Assembly: GCA_017404795.1 (NCBI GenBank)
Contig: JAFRBR010000024.1
Span: forward strand, 19,017 to 83,016
DNA length: 64,000 bases
From: Candidatus Saccharimonadota bacterium
GTDB taxonomy: Bacteria; Patescibacteriota; Saccharimonadia; Saccharimonadales; Saccharimonadaceae
Reading direction: 5' to 3'
Position numbers and translations under genes: made by a program. Position 1 is the stretch's first letter; each line of letters starts with the position of its first letter. Under the pieces are notes generated by a model. That model was not told the DNA's origin. It saw only the letters and a list, made by a program, of their open reading frames with translations, and made no database searches. This document shows positions 24,927-32,563 of this stretch, one piece after another.

Positions 24927-24956
24927 GCGCTTCCGAGCCTTAAGCGAAGGAAGCGC
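24927..24956. repeat. Hairpin downstream of the VR
   Basis: Perfect 8-bp stem GCGCTTCC/GGAAGCGC with a 14-nt loop, between the VR and the accessory gene. It is not present next to the template repeat, so it could mark the recipient copy, as the hairpin downstream of the Bordetella phage VR does. Confidence 0.6.
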
Positions 24957-24996
24957 TGGAAGAATAAAGCCAGAATACAGAAAGATGTAAGAAGTA

Positions 24997-25917
24997 ATGA
25001 GTAGAACTAAAAAACCTAGTAATCAAGAGCCAGCAACAGAGCTGATGAAAGCGGTGGCTACGAAGGCCGTGAATTTGAATAATCTGGAAAAAGTTTTTTC
25101 ACCAAAGGATGTGGAAGAAATCTTAGCTAAACGAGAGGCGGGAGGAACGTTGGAGTCCGCGGAGCGCAAAGCGCTCCGCGAGAAATATCGTAAAATTAAA
25201 CGCCAAGTGAAAGAAATGGAGAGGGGTAATAAGGGGAAGATAATTGTAATGCCAGCAATTACCAACCCCGATTTTTATAAAGTGTTTGATTTTTCGGCGC
25301 TATATTATGTTTATAGATTAGCGAATAGGATGGGACGAAGTGCTAGACTGATGCATGATTCGGACAAGAACTCAAAAATGTTACATTCGGCGAGTATTGT
25401 GAAAATTGATAAGTTTTTGGAGCAAATGAAAAGATTAGAGGATTTGACTCCAGAGATGACTGAGGACGGAATATATATTTTTACATTGAAGAAAGAACTG
25501 ACCGATGAGGAATTGGTGCAACTGAGAACAATTGAGGAAACAAGGCGGACTAGTCTACATAATATTTTGAAACCAAAAAGAATGGACCCAGCGGTATTTC
25601 AAGAAATATTGATGGTGATTCGGATGGTGGGTCCGAGGGTGAAAAAACTAGAAAGACATGAATATTATGCTATAGGTGAGGAAATGTTAGTAAATTTGAA
25701 AAATTTACTGAGAGTGTATTATGATTATGCGGAAGGAGAATTAAATATGGCACAGGCTAAGAGCCAGATAATGAGGCTAGTTGACGATTTATTTGCGGGT
25801 TTAACGGTATTATCAGAATTAAGAATATGGGATTTTGGAGCGGCGATAACAATTGGCGAGTCTATTAATGGGGTAAAAAAACTAATAGAAAAAGATTTTA
25901 AAATTAGAAAGAATTAA
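24997..25917 (+). CDS. DGR accessory protein: Avd-like C-terminal four-helix domain with a long N-terminal extension
   Basis: 306 aa. The last 95 residues (about 211-300, RHEYYAIGEEMLVNLKNLL, YYDYAEGELN, QIMRLVDDLFAGLTVL, ITIGESINGVKKLI) have the length and helical pattern of Avd/23S-rRNA-insertion-type bundles, which bind the DGR reverse transcriptase and template RNA. The first 210 residues are basic, helical and not recognised. A perfect hairpin (GCGGAGCG-CAAA-GCGCTCCGC, about 25159-25179) lies in the gene. It sits directly between the target and the reverse transcriptase; its stop is 1 nt from the RT ATG. Confidence 0.65.
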   Translation: MSRTKKPSNQEPATELMKAVATKAVNLNNLEKVFSPKDVEEILAKREAGGTLESAERKALREKYRKIKRQVKEMERGNKGKIIVMPAITNPDFYKVFDFSALYYVYRLANRMGRSARLMHDSDKNSKMLHSASIVKIDKFLEQMKRLEDLTPEMTEDGIYIFTLKKELTDEELVQLRTIEETRRTSLHNILKPKRMDPAVFQEILMVIRMVGPRVKKLERHEYYAIGEEMLVNLKNLLRVYYDYAEGELNMAQAKSQIMRLVDDLFAGLTVLSELRIWDFGAAITIGESINGVKKLIEKDFKIRKN

Positions 25918-25918
25918 A

Positions 25919-27082
25919 ATGCAAGATTATTTTGGGCTTTTGAAAAATAGTGATGACGAATTAACGCGAGAATGGTTGTTGAAAGACCCTAAGAATATGC
26001 TACTAGCTGAGCTTTTTATTGCGGAACAACAAGCGCGAAAGGGTGGTAAGCGCAAAACTTATGATACACATATGTTTGAAGTAAATCTATTTGAAAATTT
26101 GATGAGAATAAGAGATGCATTGTGGAATTATGAATATACTCCGAGTAGAGGGACAGCACATATAGTGTTCCGACCGGTAAAAAGAGAAATATTTGCAGCA
26201 CCGTATCCAGATAGGATAGTCCAACATTGGGTGATAAACTTGATTAATCCTTGGTGGGAGCCTCGGTTAGCTGATTCTTCGTTTAGCTGTAGGGTAGGAA
26301 GGGGAACGAGATATGGAGTTTTGCGACTGCGGCACCATATATTATCGGCCTCACGGAATATGACGAGACCAGTAGTGGTGGTGCAAATGGACATAACGGG
26401 GTATTTTATGCATATTGACCGCAAAAAGATGTATGAAAGAGTGAGATGGGGCCTGGATCGACAATTTACGGACCATAATGATAAGAGATATAAAATGTTA
26501 AGGCATGCGATACGTGAGATCATATTTGATGATCCGGTCCGAGGAGTAAAAATACAGGGATCCTTAAATGATTGGCGAGGTCTACCAGAGGATAAAAGTT
26601 TGTTTTGCCAGAAGCCGGGGCAGGGATTAGTAATTGGTAATTTAACTTCACAGGTGTTTTCGAATATTTATTTGGATGCGCTAGATAGATTTATCATGCT
26701 TATTTTGGGGTATAAATATTATGGGAGGTATGTGGACGATTTTTATATTGTGGTGACTTTAGACCAATTACCACAATTGAAACGAGATATTAAAGTGATT
26801 GAAGCGTTCTTGAATGGGATGGGATTGTCTCTAAATCATAAAAAAACGAGAATAACGCCGGCTCATCAAGGAGTGTCGTTTTTGGGGATGGTGGTAAAAG
26901 GGCATGCGATTTTGCCGGGGAAGCGGATTGTAAATAATTTCAGTGATGCGGCGTATAAATTGGTAGGAGGAGTCGGAGATGTGGAGTCGATCGTGTCATA
27001 TTTAGGATTATTATGTCATTGTGATGGGGGCCGGGCGACAAAAAAGATTTTTGATAAAGTTGGGTGGGATTATAATTGGTAA
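25919..27082 (+). CDS. DGR reverse transcriptase
   Basis: 387 aa. The RT motifs are AAPYPDRIVQHWV (motif 1 region), FSCRVGRGT, VVVVQMDITGYFMHID (Asp158, motif 3), QGLVIGNLTSQVFSNIYLD (aa 235-253, the motif 4 form typical of DGR RTs), YGRYVDDFYIV (catalytic Asp273/274) and LNHKKTRITP...FLGMVV. There is no maturase, RNase H or nuclease domain. It makes mutagenised cDNA from template RNA. It begins 1 nt after the accessory gene, so it is in one transcript with it. Confidence 0.95.
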   Translation: MQDYFGLLKNSDDELTREWLLKDPKNMLLAELFIAEQQARKGGKRKTYDTHMFEVNLFENLMRIRDALWNYEYTPSRGTAHIVFRPVKREIFAAPYPDRIVQHWVINLINPWWEPRLADSSFSCRVGRGTRYGVLRLRHHILSASRNMTRPVVVVQMDITGYFMHIDRKKMYERVRWGLDRQFTDHNDKRYKMLRHAIREIIFDDPVRGVKIQGSLNDWRGLPEDKSLFCQKPGQGLVIGNLTSQVFSNIYLDALDRFIMLILGYKYYGRYVDDFYIVVTLDQLPQLKRDIKVIEAFLNGMGLSLNHKKTRITPAHQGVSFLGMVVKGHAILPGKRIVNNFSDAAYKLVGGVGDVESIVSYLGLLCHCDGGRATKKIFDKVGWDYNW

Positions 27083-27108
27083 GTTGATTTTATTAGTGCA
27101 TTTGGTCT

Positions 27109-27137
27109 CGGTAGCCTCTCTGCTACTGCCGAGATTT
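27109..27137. terminator. Hairpin between RT and template repeat
   Basis: TCTCGG-TAGC / GCTA-CTG-CCGAGA with a 3-nt bulge and CTCTCT loop, followed on the plus strand by ATTTATT. It may end the RT mRNA. On the minus strand it lies in the 3' part of the template RNA, where other DGRs need a structured spacer for priming. Confidence 0.45.
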
Positions 27138-27164
27138 ATTAGGACTTTAACCTTTAGTGAAGAA

Positions 27165-27401
27165 CGGGGAGAACCCCAGAAAAGAGGAATAACCCTAATC
27201 GCCTTAAGACGACCCTAGGACGCATCGAATAGAGTTGCCGTTGTTGCGATTGTTGTTATTATTCGGATTCGCACCTGTAGAGTTGGCGTTGAGGTTGTAC
27301 ATATTGTTCGTATTGTTCCAAGTAGAGGACCAGAACCAGCCGTTCGTACCGAGATTGTTCTGCGAACCGTTAAAGTTGCCAGAGAGAGGCGTAGACAGAG
27401 C
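27165..27401 (-). repeat. DGR template repeat (TR), inverted relative to RT and target
   Basis: Reverse complement of the VR with 20 adenine-only differences. In the minus-strand sense it is rich in AAC/AAT codons (the classic DGR template code for variable positions). It contains the same GGGG/CCCC mini-hairpin as the VR. It is orientated against the RT gene and 83 bp beyond its stop. Confidence 0.97.
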
Positions 27402-27696
27402 TGCGCCTGAGAATAATAAGGGTTTGGGTGATTCAGTCCTTTGAAGGATGAGTGTACAACCGCGAACTTATTTTGCAAGTGAGACTCACTAAGAAGAATG
27501 CTTATTTTTCCACTCTTGCCGTAACGAGGGCGGAAAAGCTTGGACGGACAAAATGATATTTGTGTTGATGTCCGCCTAGAGCTGAAGACTCTGCTCGTCA
27601 CAAAGCGCATTCTTTGCTCTTCAGTTATAAAGGTACGGACAAAGCAATAGAGCTTGTAGCTCGTCGTTGCTAAAATCTACGCTGTCCCATAAGTTA
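27402..27696 (-). ncRNA. Predicted structured 5' leader of the DGR template RNA
   Basis: No credible ORF. Three strong hairpins follow one another: 27637-27687 (GGACA/TGTCC closing AGCAA..TTGCT and GAGC/GCTC), 27582-27624 (CTGAAG/CTTCAG) and 27542-27576 (GGACGGACA/TGTCCGCC with an AAAT/ATTT inner part). A minus-strand TATAAT lies at 27702-27697, so a transcript starting near 27690 would run through this leader into the TR. It could be part of the template RNA or a separate small RNA. Confidence 0.5.
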
Positions 27697-27702
27697 ATTA
27701 TA
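27697..27702 (-). promoter_or_regulatory. Candidate -10 box for the template RNA
   Basis: TATAAT on the minus strand, 295 nt upstream of the TR. No good -35 is seen at 17 nt (TACCCT), but many real genes here also have only a strong -10. Confidence 0.4.
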
Positions 27703-27737
27703 ACGGATTGAGGTTGGTTAGGGTATAATAGTCGTGA

Positions 27738-27806
27738 TTAGCTGAGCCAGTCGGCGAGGTCGAGGATGTGGATGCCTTCGTGGTCTTGTTTTTGAAACTT
27801 GGGAAA
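27738..27806 (-). pseudogene. 3' relic of a truncated gene
   Basis: An open minus-strand frame ends ...DHEGIHILDLADWLS* at 27738 but has no start or upstream body: the frame is cut off by the aspS promoter at about 27810. It looks like the leftover C-terminus of a lost gene and marks a rearrangement breakpoint at the right edge of the DGR region. Confidence 0.4.
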
Positions 27807-27834
27807 TCAGGGAGTTTTTGGTATAATGGGGGAT

Positions 27835-29634
27835 ATGAGGTTTTTGAGTAATGAATTAGAGAAAAGGTTGGGGGAGGAAGTAATGGTGGAAGGCTGGGTG
27901 AATTCGCGGCGCGACCACGGGGGGTTGATTTTTATTGACCTTAGAGACCATGCGGGGGTTATCCAGCTGGTGGTGACGCCAGAGACTACGGAAGCGTTTA
28001 AGCTGGCGGAGTCGGTGAGAGATGAATATGTGCTGAGGGCTAGGGGGCGGATGCGAGAGCGGGAGCCGGAGCTTACGAACCCGAATATTCCGACGGGACG
28101 GATTGAGCTGGTGGTGGAAGAGCTGGTGCTACTAAATAAGTCGGCTACTCCGCCGGTGAATACGCATGATGATGGGGAGAAGTCCTCGGAGGAGCTGAGG
28201 TTGAAATACCGCTATCTGGATCTGAGGCGGCCGGCGATGCAGAAGCTATTGAAGCAGCGGTCGGAATACTACCGAGTGATTCGGGAATATATGTACGAGC
28301 GAGAGTTTACGGAGATTTCGACGCCGATTTTGGCGAATTCTTCGCCGGAGGGGGCGAGGGATTTCCTAGTGCCGTCTAGGTTGCATCCGGGGAAGTTTTA
28401 TGCTTTGCCACAGGCACCACAGCAGTTCAAGCAACTATTGATGGTGGGGGGAGTGGACAAGTATTTTCAGATTGCGCCGTGCTTTAGAGATGAGGACCCG
28501 CGAGCGGATAGGCTGTATGGAGATTTTTATCAACTAGACATGGAGATGAGCTTTGTAGAGGATGGCGAGGTGGTGCGCCAAGAGATTGAGCCGCTGTTTG
28601 TAAAGCTGGCGACGGAGTTTGGGGGGAAGAAATTGGTGCTAAACTCGGAGCCGGCGGAGGAGTATTTGGCAGAGGGGAGCCGGATACCGAGGTTGCCTTA
28701 TAAATTTGCGCTGGAGACCTATGGGACGGATAAGCCGGATTTACGCTATGCGATGGAATTGGTGGATTTGACGGAGGTGTTTAAGGAGACGGAGTTCAAG
28801 GTGTTTCAGATGCCGTGTGTGAAGGCGCTATGTGTGGAAGGGGGAGCGGCTCTGACTCGGCGGGAGATTGATGACTTTACGGAGCGAGCGCGCAGGGAAG
28901 GGGCTGGGGGGTTGGCCTATATATTATATACGGCGGAAGGGGTGAAGTCGCCGATTTTGAAGTTTATGAGTGAGGGGGAGATTAGTAGAGTGCAAGAGTT
29001 GACCGGGGCTAAAGAGGGTGACGCGGTGTTCTTTGGCGCGGATGAGCGGAGTAAGGTGAATAAGGTGCTGGGGGTGCTGAGAGAAGGCTTTGCGGAGCAT
29101 TTGGGAATGAAAAATCCGGAAGAGGTCGCTTATTGCTGGGTGGTGGATTTCCCGCTGTATGAGTGGGATGAGAAGGCGCGAAAGTTGGATTTTGGGCATA
29201 ATCCGTTTTCGATGCCAAAGGGCGGGCTTAAGGCTTTAGAAGAGGCCAAGATGGACGAAGATAAGCTGGCGATTATGGCGGATCAATATGATATGGTGAT
29301 GAATGGATATGAAGTGTGCTCGGGAGCGGTGAGGAATTATAATCCGGAGATTATGTATAAAGTGTTTAATATACTGGGGTATAATAACGAATATGTGGAG
29401 GCACGCTTTGGGGGGATGCTGAATGCCTTTAAGTTTGGGGCGCCGCCACATGCGGGCTGTGCGCCAGGGCTGGACCGGATTTTTATGGTGCTGATGGGTA
29501 TTGATAACATTAGAGATGTGGTGGCTTTCCCGAAGAATGGCTCGGGGGTGGACTTGATGATGAATTCGCCGTCCGAGGTAGATGCGGTGCAACTAGAAGA
29601 ATCGCACCTAGCTGTGGTGGTGGATGAAGATTAG
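27835..29634 (+). CDS. aspS: Aspartyl-tRNA synthetase, bacterial type
   Basis: 599 aa class IIb synthetase. It has an OB-fold anticodon domain (RRDHGGLIFIDLRDHAG), motif 2 (FRDEDPRADRLYGDFYQLD), the bacterial GAD insertion and motif 3 (GCAPGLDRIFMVL). The true start is 27835 (MRFLSNEL), with TATAAT (27822-27827) ending 7 nt upstream; the longer in-frame ORF from 27799 would cross the promoter. Its end overlaps the convergent CBS gene by 4 nt. Confidence 0.97.
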   Translation: MRFLSNELEKRLGEEVMVEGWVNSRRDHGGLIFIDLRDHAGVIQLVVTPETTEAFKLAESVRDEYVLRARGRMREREPELTNPNIPTGRIELVVEELVLLNKSATPPVNTHDDGEKSSEELRLKYRYLDLRRPAMQKLLKQRSEYYRVIREYMYEREFTEISTPILANSSPEGARDFLVPSRLHPGKFYALPQAPQQFKQLLMVGGVDKYFQIAPCFRDEDPRADRLYGDFYQLDMEMSFVEDGEVVRQEIEPLFVKLATEFGGKKLVLNSEPAEEYLAEGSRIPRLPYKFALETYGTDKPDLRYAMELVDLTEVFKETEFKVFQMPCVKALCVEGGAALTRREIDDFTERARREGAGGLAYILYTAEGVKSPILKFMSEGEISRVQELTGAKEGDAVFFGADERSKVNKVLGVLREGFAEHLGMKNPEEVAYCWVVDFPLYEWDEKARKLDFGHNPFSMPKGGLKALEEAKMDEDKLAIMADQYDMVMNGYEVCSGAVRNYNPEIMYKVFNILGYNNEYVEARFGGMLNAFKFGAPPHAGCAPGLDRIFMVLMGIDNIRDVVAFPKNGSGVDLMMNSPSEVDAVQLEESHLAVVVDED

Positions 29635-30230
29635 TTGGTTTGATTGGGTTGCCCGAGAAGATAGTTTAGTAAGGTCTCGACGGTAAAGAAGCCGGCGAGG
29701 GAGTCTGTGTTGTCGAGGACGAGGAAGTAGTAACTGCCGGTGCGGATGATTTCTTCTACGGCGTGGGGTAAAGAGTCGGTAGTATGGAGGTAGTTGAAGT
29801 TCTTGTCGAGATATTTGCTGGCGCGGTCGGTTTTTTTGATTTCGAGGGTGTTTAAGGCCTCGGTGTGGATGACGCCTTTGACTTTATTCTTGGAATCGAC
29901 CATGGGGAAGTGGGTGAACCCGGATTTGTAGAGCTTGTCGAGGACTAGGGGGCCAAGCATTTCGTCTTTCTGGACGAAAACCATTTGGGACTTTGGGACC
30001 ATTAGTTCGCTAACTTTGCGATCGTTAAAGCTCATGACGGCGGCGATGCGGGTGCGGTCGGTGTCGGAGAGGATGGTCCTCGGGGTACGTTTTAAGATGT
30101 CGATGAAATCAGCGAGGTCTTTAGGGGTGTATTTGGAGGGCTTGGCGGGAGTTTTAGGAGTGGGTGAACGAAATTTTTCTAACTTGGGGTCGAGCCAGCG
30201 GATGAATTTTTGCATTAAATCCTTAAACAT
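29631..30230 (-). CDS. CBS-domain pair protein (CorC-like core without membrane domain)
   Basis: 199 aa. Two CBS motifs bind adenine nucleotides: DRKVSELMVPKSQMVFVQ...GFTHFPMVDSKNKVKGVIH and the second ending YYFLVLDNTDSLAGFFTVE. It resembles the CBS part of CorC/HlyC proteins but lacks the DUF21 membrane and the transporter-associated domain. A regulatory nucleotide-sensing role is inferred. TATAAT ends 10 nt before the ATG. Confidence 0.8.
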   Translation of the reverse strand: MFKDLMQKFIRWLDPKLEKFRSPTPKTPAKPSKYTPKDLADFIDILKRTPRTILSDTDRTRIAAVMSFNDRKVSELMVPKSQMVFVQKDEMLGPLVLDKLYKSGFTHFPMVDSKNKVKGVIHTEALNTLEIKKTDRASKYLDKNFNYLHTTDSLPHAVEEIIRTGSYYFLVLDNTDSLAGFFTVETLLNYLLGQPNQTN

Positions 30231-30268
30231 GATACTATATATTATATCACTAGTAGAGGAGTTATGAA

Positions 30269-31024
30269 ATGAAAAAAATGCAAGGATTTTCGGTGGCGGG
30301 GGTGGTCATTGGGATATTGGTCGTGGCTTTATTGGGGGTAGCGACTTATGCCATTATTGATGGTAATAATAAAGCAACAGATTATAATGATTATGATTTT
30401 TATTCGGTGATTGAGGCGAATAGTAATAATGGAAATATTGGTGACCACGTGAAGGGCGACCCGAATGCGCCGGTGTTGATTTTTGAATATGCTGATTATC
30501 AGTGTCCGGGGTGTGCGTCGATCAATCCGAGGATAAATAAAGTAGTTGAGCAACTTGATGGTAAATTGGCGGTGGTGTATCGTAATTATTTGCTGTCTTA
30601 TCATCAAAATGGAACGGCGGCGGCATCGGCGGCGGAGGCGGCTGGATTGCAGGGTTACTGGAAGGAATACGCTGATAAATTGTTTAGTGAGCAGTCTGAA
30701 TGGGAATATGCTGATACTTCGGAGCGAACGGAGTTGTTTAATAAGTATTTTGAAGAGGTGACGAATGGTAGGGGTGACCTAGAGAAGTTTAACAGCGATA
30801 TTGCTAGTGAAAATGTGTCAAAGAAAATTAATTTTGATATGGGAATTGGCAAGCGGATAGATGTGCAGGCGACACCGGCTTTTTATGTAGACGGACAATG
30901 GATAAAATGGAGTGAAGCTGGAGAAGTGACTATCAACGGGCAGACGATTAGCTGGGAAGAGCCTCAATCAGGGGATGATTTTGCAAAATTATTAAAAGAT
31001 ATCGTAGCAGCTAAATCTCAATAA
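30269..31024 (+). CDS. Membrane-anchored DsbA-like thiol oxidoreductase
   Basis: 251 aa. An N-terminal membrane anchor (aa 9-30) is followed by a DsbA/thioredoxin-4 domain with the active site CPGC (Cys79, Cys82) and a cis-Pro loop (QATPAFYVDG). It probably forms disulfides in exported proteins; several Cys-containing surface proteins occur here (38592, 52808). GAGGA lies 7 nt before the ATG. Confidence 0.85.
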   Translation: MKKMQGFSVAGVVIGILVVALLGVATYAIIDGNNKATDYNDYDFYSVIEANSNNGNIGDHVKGDPNAPVLIFEYADYQCPGCASINPRINKVVEQLDGKLAVVYRNYLLSYHQNGTAAASAAEAAGLQGYWKEYADKLFSEQSEWEYADTSERTELFNKYFEEVTNGRGDLEKFNSDIASENVSKKINFDMGIGKRIDVQATPAFYVDGQWIKWSEAGEVTINGQTISWEEPQSGDDFAKLLKDIVAAKSQ

Positions 31025-31154
31025 AGTTTTGCCAATCGGCTGGAGGAATTGCAGATTGTTTGTTGTTTGACCTTTTTGAACGTTTGATACGCATATGTCA
31101 TGTTATTTTAGCAAATAATTTTTAATAGTCAAGCATGAGAAATAATTTTGAGAG

Positions 31155-31267
31155 ATAGTTTTGCTATTATTTCTGAGGCGCCTGCGTCCGCAAAAAGTAA
31201 AGGTCTAAAGGCCTTGACTTTTTGCTGGGACTCCGGGAAAATGCCTCAGAAATAATGGCAAAACTAT
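31155..31267. repeat. Palindromic mini-element PE-C, copy 1
   Basis: Terminal inverted repeat TTATTTCTGAGGC / GCCTCAGAAATAA, shared with copy 2. It is extended by private arms (ATAGTTTTGC and complement, one mismatch) and encloses a hairpin GCAAAAAGT...ACTTTTTGC with a TAAA loop, and CCGGGA before the right arm. Its right arm abuts the TATAAT of the gene at 31283. The rest of the gap from 31025 holds no ORF I would support. Confidence 0.88.
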
Positions 31268-31282
31268 TGTATAATATATATT

Positions 31283-31960
31283 ATGAAAAAGCGTGGGCGC
31301 ATTAAGTTCCGTAAGATTAAGACTTGGCAATTATTGGTGCTATTGGTGCCGCTATTGTTTGTGGATGCGACCTTGCTAAGAGTAGACCATATCCATATGA
31401 CAGAACTTCGTGATGCGGTGCTAGAGGCAGATGCGGCGGAGGAATCAGATGAGGTGATTGTGGAGAAGTTGAATGCTTTGAGGGATTTTACGCTTAGTAA
31501 TATAGTGATAAATGTAGTGGATGACAATGGAGTGGAGCGAGTGACTTTTGGGACGGGGCCGTTTTATTTGGAGCACACGTATATTCGGGCGGCAAATAAG
31601 GCCTTGGCAGAGGCGGAGGCGACTTTTGCGAATGACAGCAATCCTAATGGAAATGTCTATGGCATGGCGGGGGAGGTCTGCCGGGCGCAGGCGCTGGCAA
31701 ATGGCTGGAGCTGGGACGATGCGAACTATATTAATTGTATGGTGGGAGAGATTCAAAAATATCCGGCGGCAGATGATATCCAGAGTAGCATTATGGCGAG
31801 TTTGCCGTCGACGGAGCTTTATCGGTGGAATTTTGCTTCGCCGGTGTGGGCGCCGACTTTGACGGGGTTTGCGATTTTGATTACGCTGGTGATTATTGTT
31901 GTAATTTTGATTAGGGGGTTAGTATGGATTATTCTGAGGTTATCTCTGTTATTTGTGTAG
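31283..31960 (+). CDS. Membrane protein of unknown function with an extracytoplasmic domain
   Basis: 225 aa. Short basic N-terminus, a first membrane helix (about 14-33), a helical extracytoplasmic part with two Cys (GEVCRAQALANGWSWDD, YINCMVGEIQ) and a second membrane helix near the C-terminus (about 192-222). Family not recognised. TATAAT ends 7 nt before the ATG (leaderless) and directly follows the PE-C arm, so the element supplies part of its promoter surroundings. Confidence 0.75.
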   Translation: MKKRGRIKFRKIKTWQLLVLLVPLLFVDATLLRVDHIHMTELRDAVLEADAAEESDEVIVEKLNALRDFTLSNIVINVVDDNGVERVTFGTGPFYLEHTYIRAANKALAEAEATFANDSNPNGNVYGMAGEVCRAQALANGWSWDDANYINCMVGEIQKYPAADDIQSSIMASLPSTELYRWNFASPVWAPTLTGFAILITLVIIVVILIRGLVWIILRLSLLFV

Positions 31961-31997
31961 ATTTCGAAAAAATAGGGAAGAAAATTGGAAAAACCTC

Positions 31998-32026
31998 TTG
32001 ACTTTTCGGTGAGTGAGTCATAAGAT
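31998..32026 (+). promoter_or_regulatory. Promoter of the 69-aa protein gene
   Basis: TTGACT, 17-nt spacer, TAAGAT, then a leader with AAGGAGG before the ATG at 32058. Confidence 0.55.
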
Positions 32027-32057
32027 AGGAGTATATTAACTTAAGGAGGAAAGCTAA

Positions 32058-32267
32058 ATGGCTTACGAACATACCAACAGCAAGGGTGTGAAATACTATC
32101 TACACAAATCTGAAGTGACGCTTCGCGGTGGCAAACCTCAGACGATTTATTTCTTTACTAAGGAAGAGAATGGCGGCAAAGGTACTCCTTGTGAATTGCC
32201 AGCTGATCGCGAAGTTTGCGAGAATCCACGGAATGGATTTCTGACCCTCAAAAAGAAGCAAAAATAA
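32058..32267 (+). CDS. 69-aa soluble protein, probably abundant
   Basis: Starts MAYEHTNSKGVKYYLHKSEV; compact and charged with aromatic beta-like strands (IYFFTKEENGGKG), two Cys, and a Lys-rich end. Family not recognised. Unlike its neighbours it has a -35/-10 promoter, a perfect SD and C-rich codons, all marks of strong expression, and it is a single-gene unit closed by a terminator. Confidence 0.75.
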   Translation: MAYEHTNSKGVKYYLHKSEVTLRGGKPQTIYFFTKEENGGKGTPCELPADREVCENPRNGFLTLKKKQK

Positions 32268-32279
32268 AATGAAATTAAT

Positions 32280-32314
32280 AAAAAAAGTGTTGTAAAAATT
32301 ACAACACTTTTTTG
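32280..32314 (+). terminator. Terminator of the 69-aa gene
   Basis: Perfect stem AAAAAAGTGTTGTAA / TTACAACACTTTTTT around an AAA loop, T-run at the 3' side. Confidence 0.92.
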
Positions 32315-32318
32315 TGGT

Positions 32319-32435
32319 TAATAACTTATTATTATTTCTGAGGCGGCCTCCAAAATGAAAAAAGTAAAGCCCTAAAGGGCATTGACTTTTTTCATTTTTC
32401 CGGGATATTGCCTCAGAAATAACAATAAGTTATTA
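32319..32435. repeat. Palindromic mini-element PE-C, copy 2
   Basis: Same TTATTTCTGAGGC terminal inverted repeats and TAAA-loop hairpin as 31155-31267, but private outer arms TAATAACTTATT / AATAAGTTATTA, and a different stem base (ATGAAAAAAGT/ACTTTTTTCAT) that still pairs. The two copies are only 1.05 kb apart. Confidence 0.88.
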
Positions 32436-32447
32436 TGCTCTAACAAA

Positions 32448-32524
32448 TGGTAGGGATGCTAGGATTTGAACCTAGGACCCTGCGTGTATAAGACGCATGC
32501 TCTAACCAGCTGAGCTACATCCCC
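32448..32524 (-). tRNA. tRNA-Ile with anticodon TAT
   Basis: 77 nt with encoded CCA. Acceptor GGGGATG/CATCCCT, anticodon stem TGCGT/ACGCA, loop CTTATAC, hence anticodon 34-36 = TAT, reading AUA. All arms pair normally. TAAAAT ends 8 nt before nucleotide 1. Confidence 0.93.
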
Positions 32525-32563
32525 ATTTTAGTATTTTATCATAAAAATGGTATAATATTAAGC

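Noticed and set aside
27215..27610. 131-aa minus-strand frame across the template repeat
   Set aside because: It reads the TR in a frame different from the VR frame and has no ribosome site; the region is explained as template RNA.
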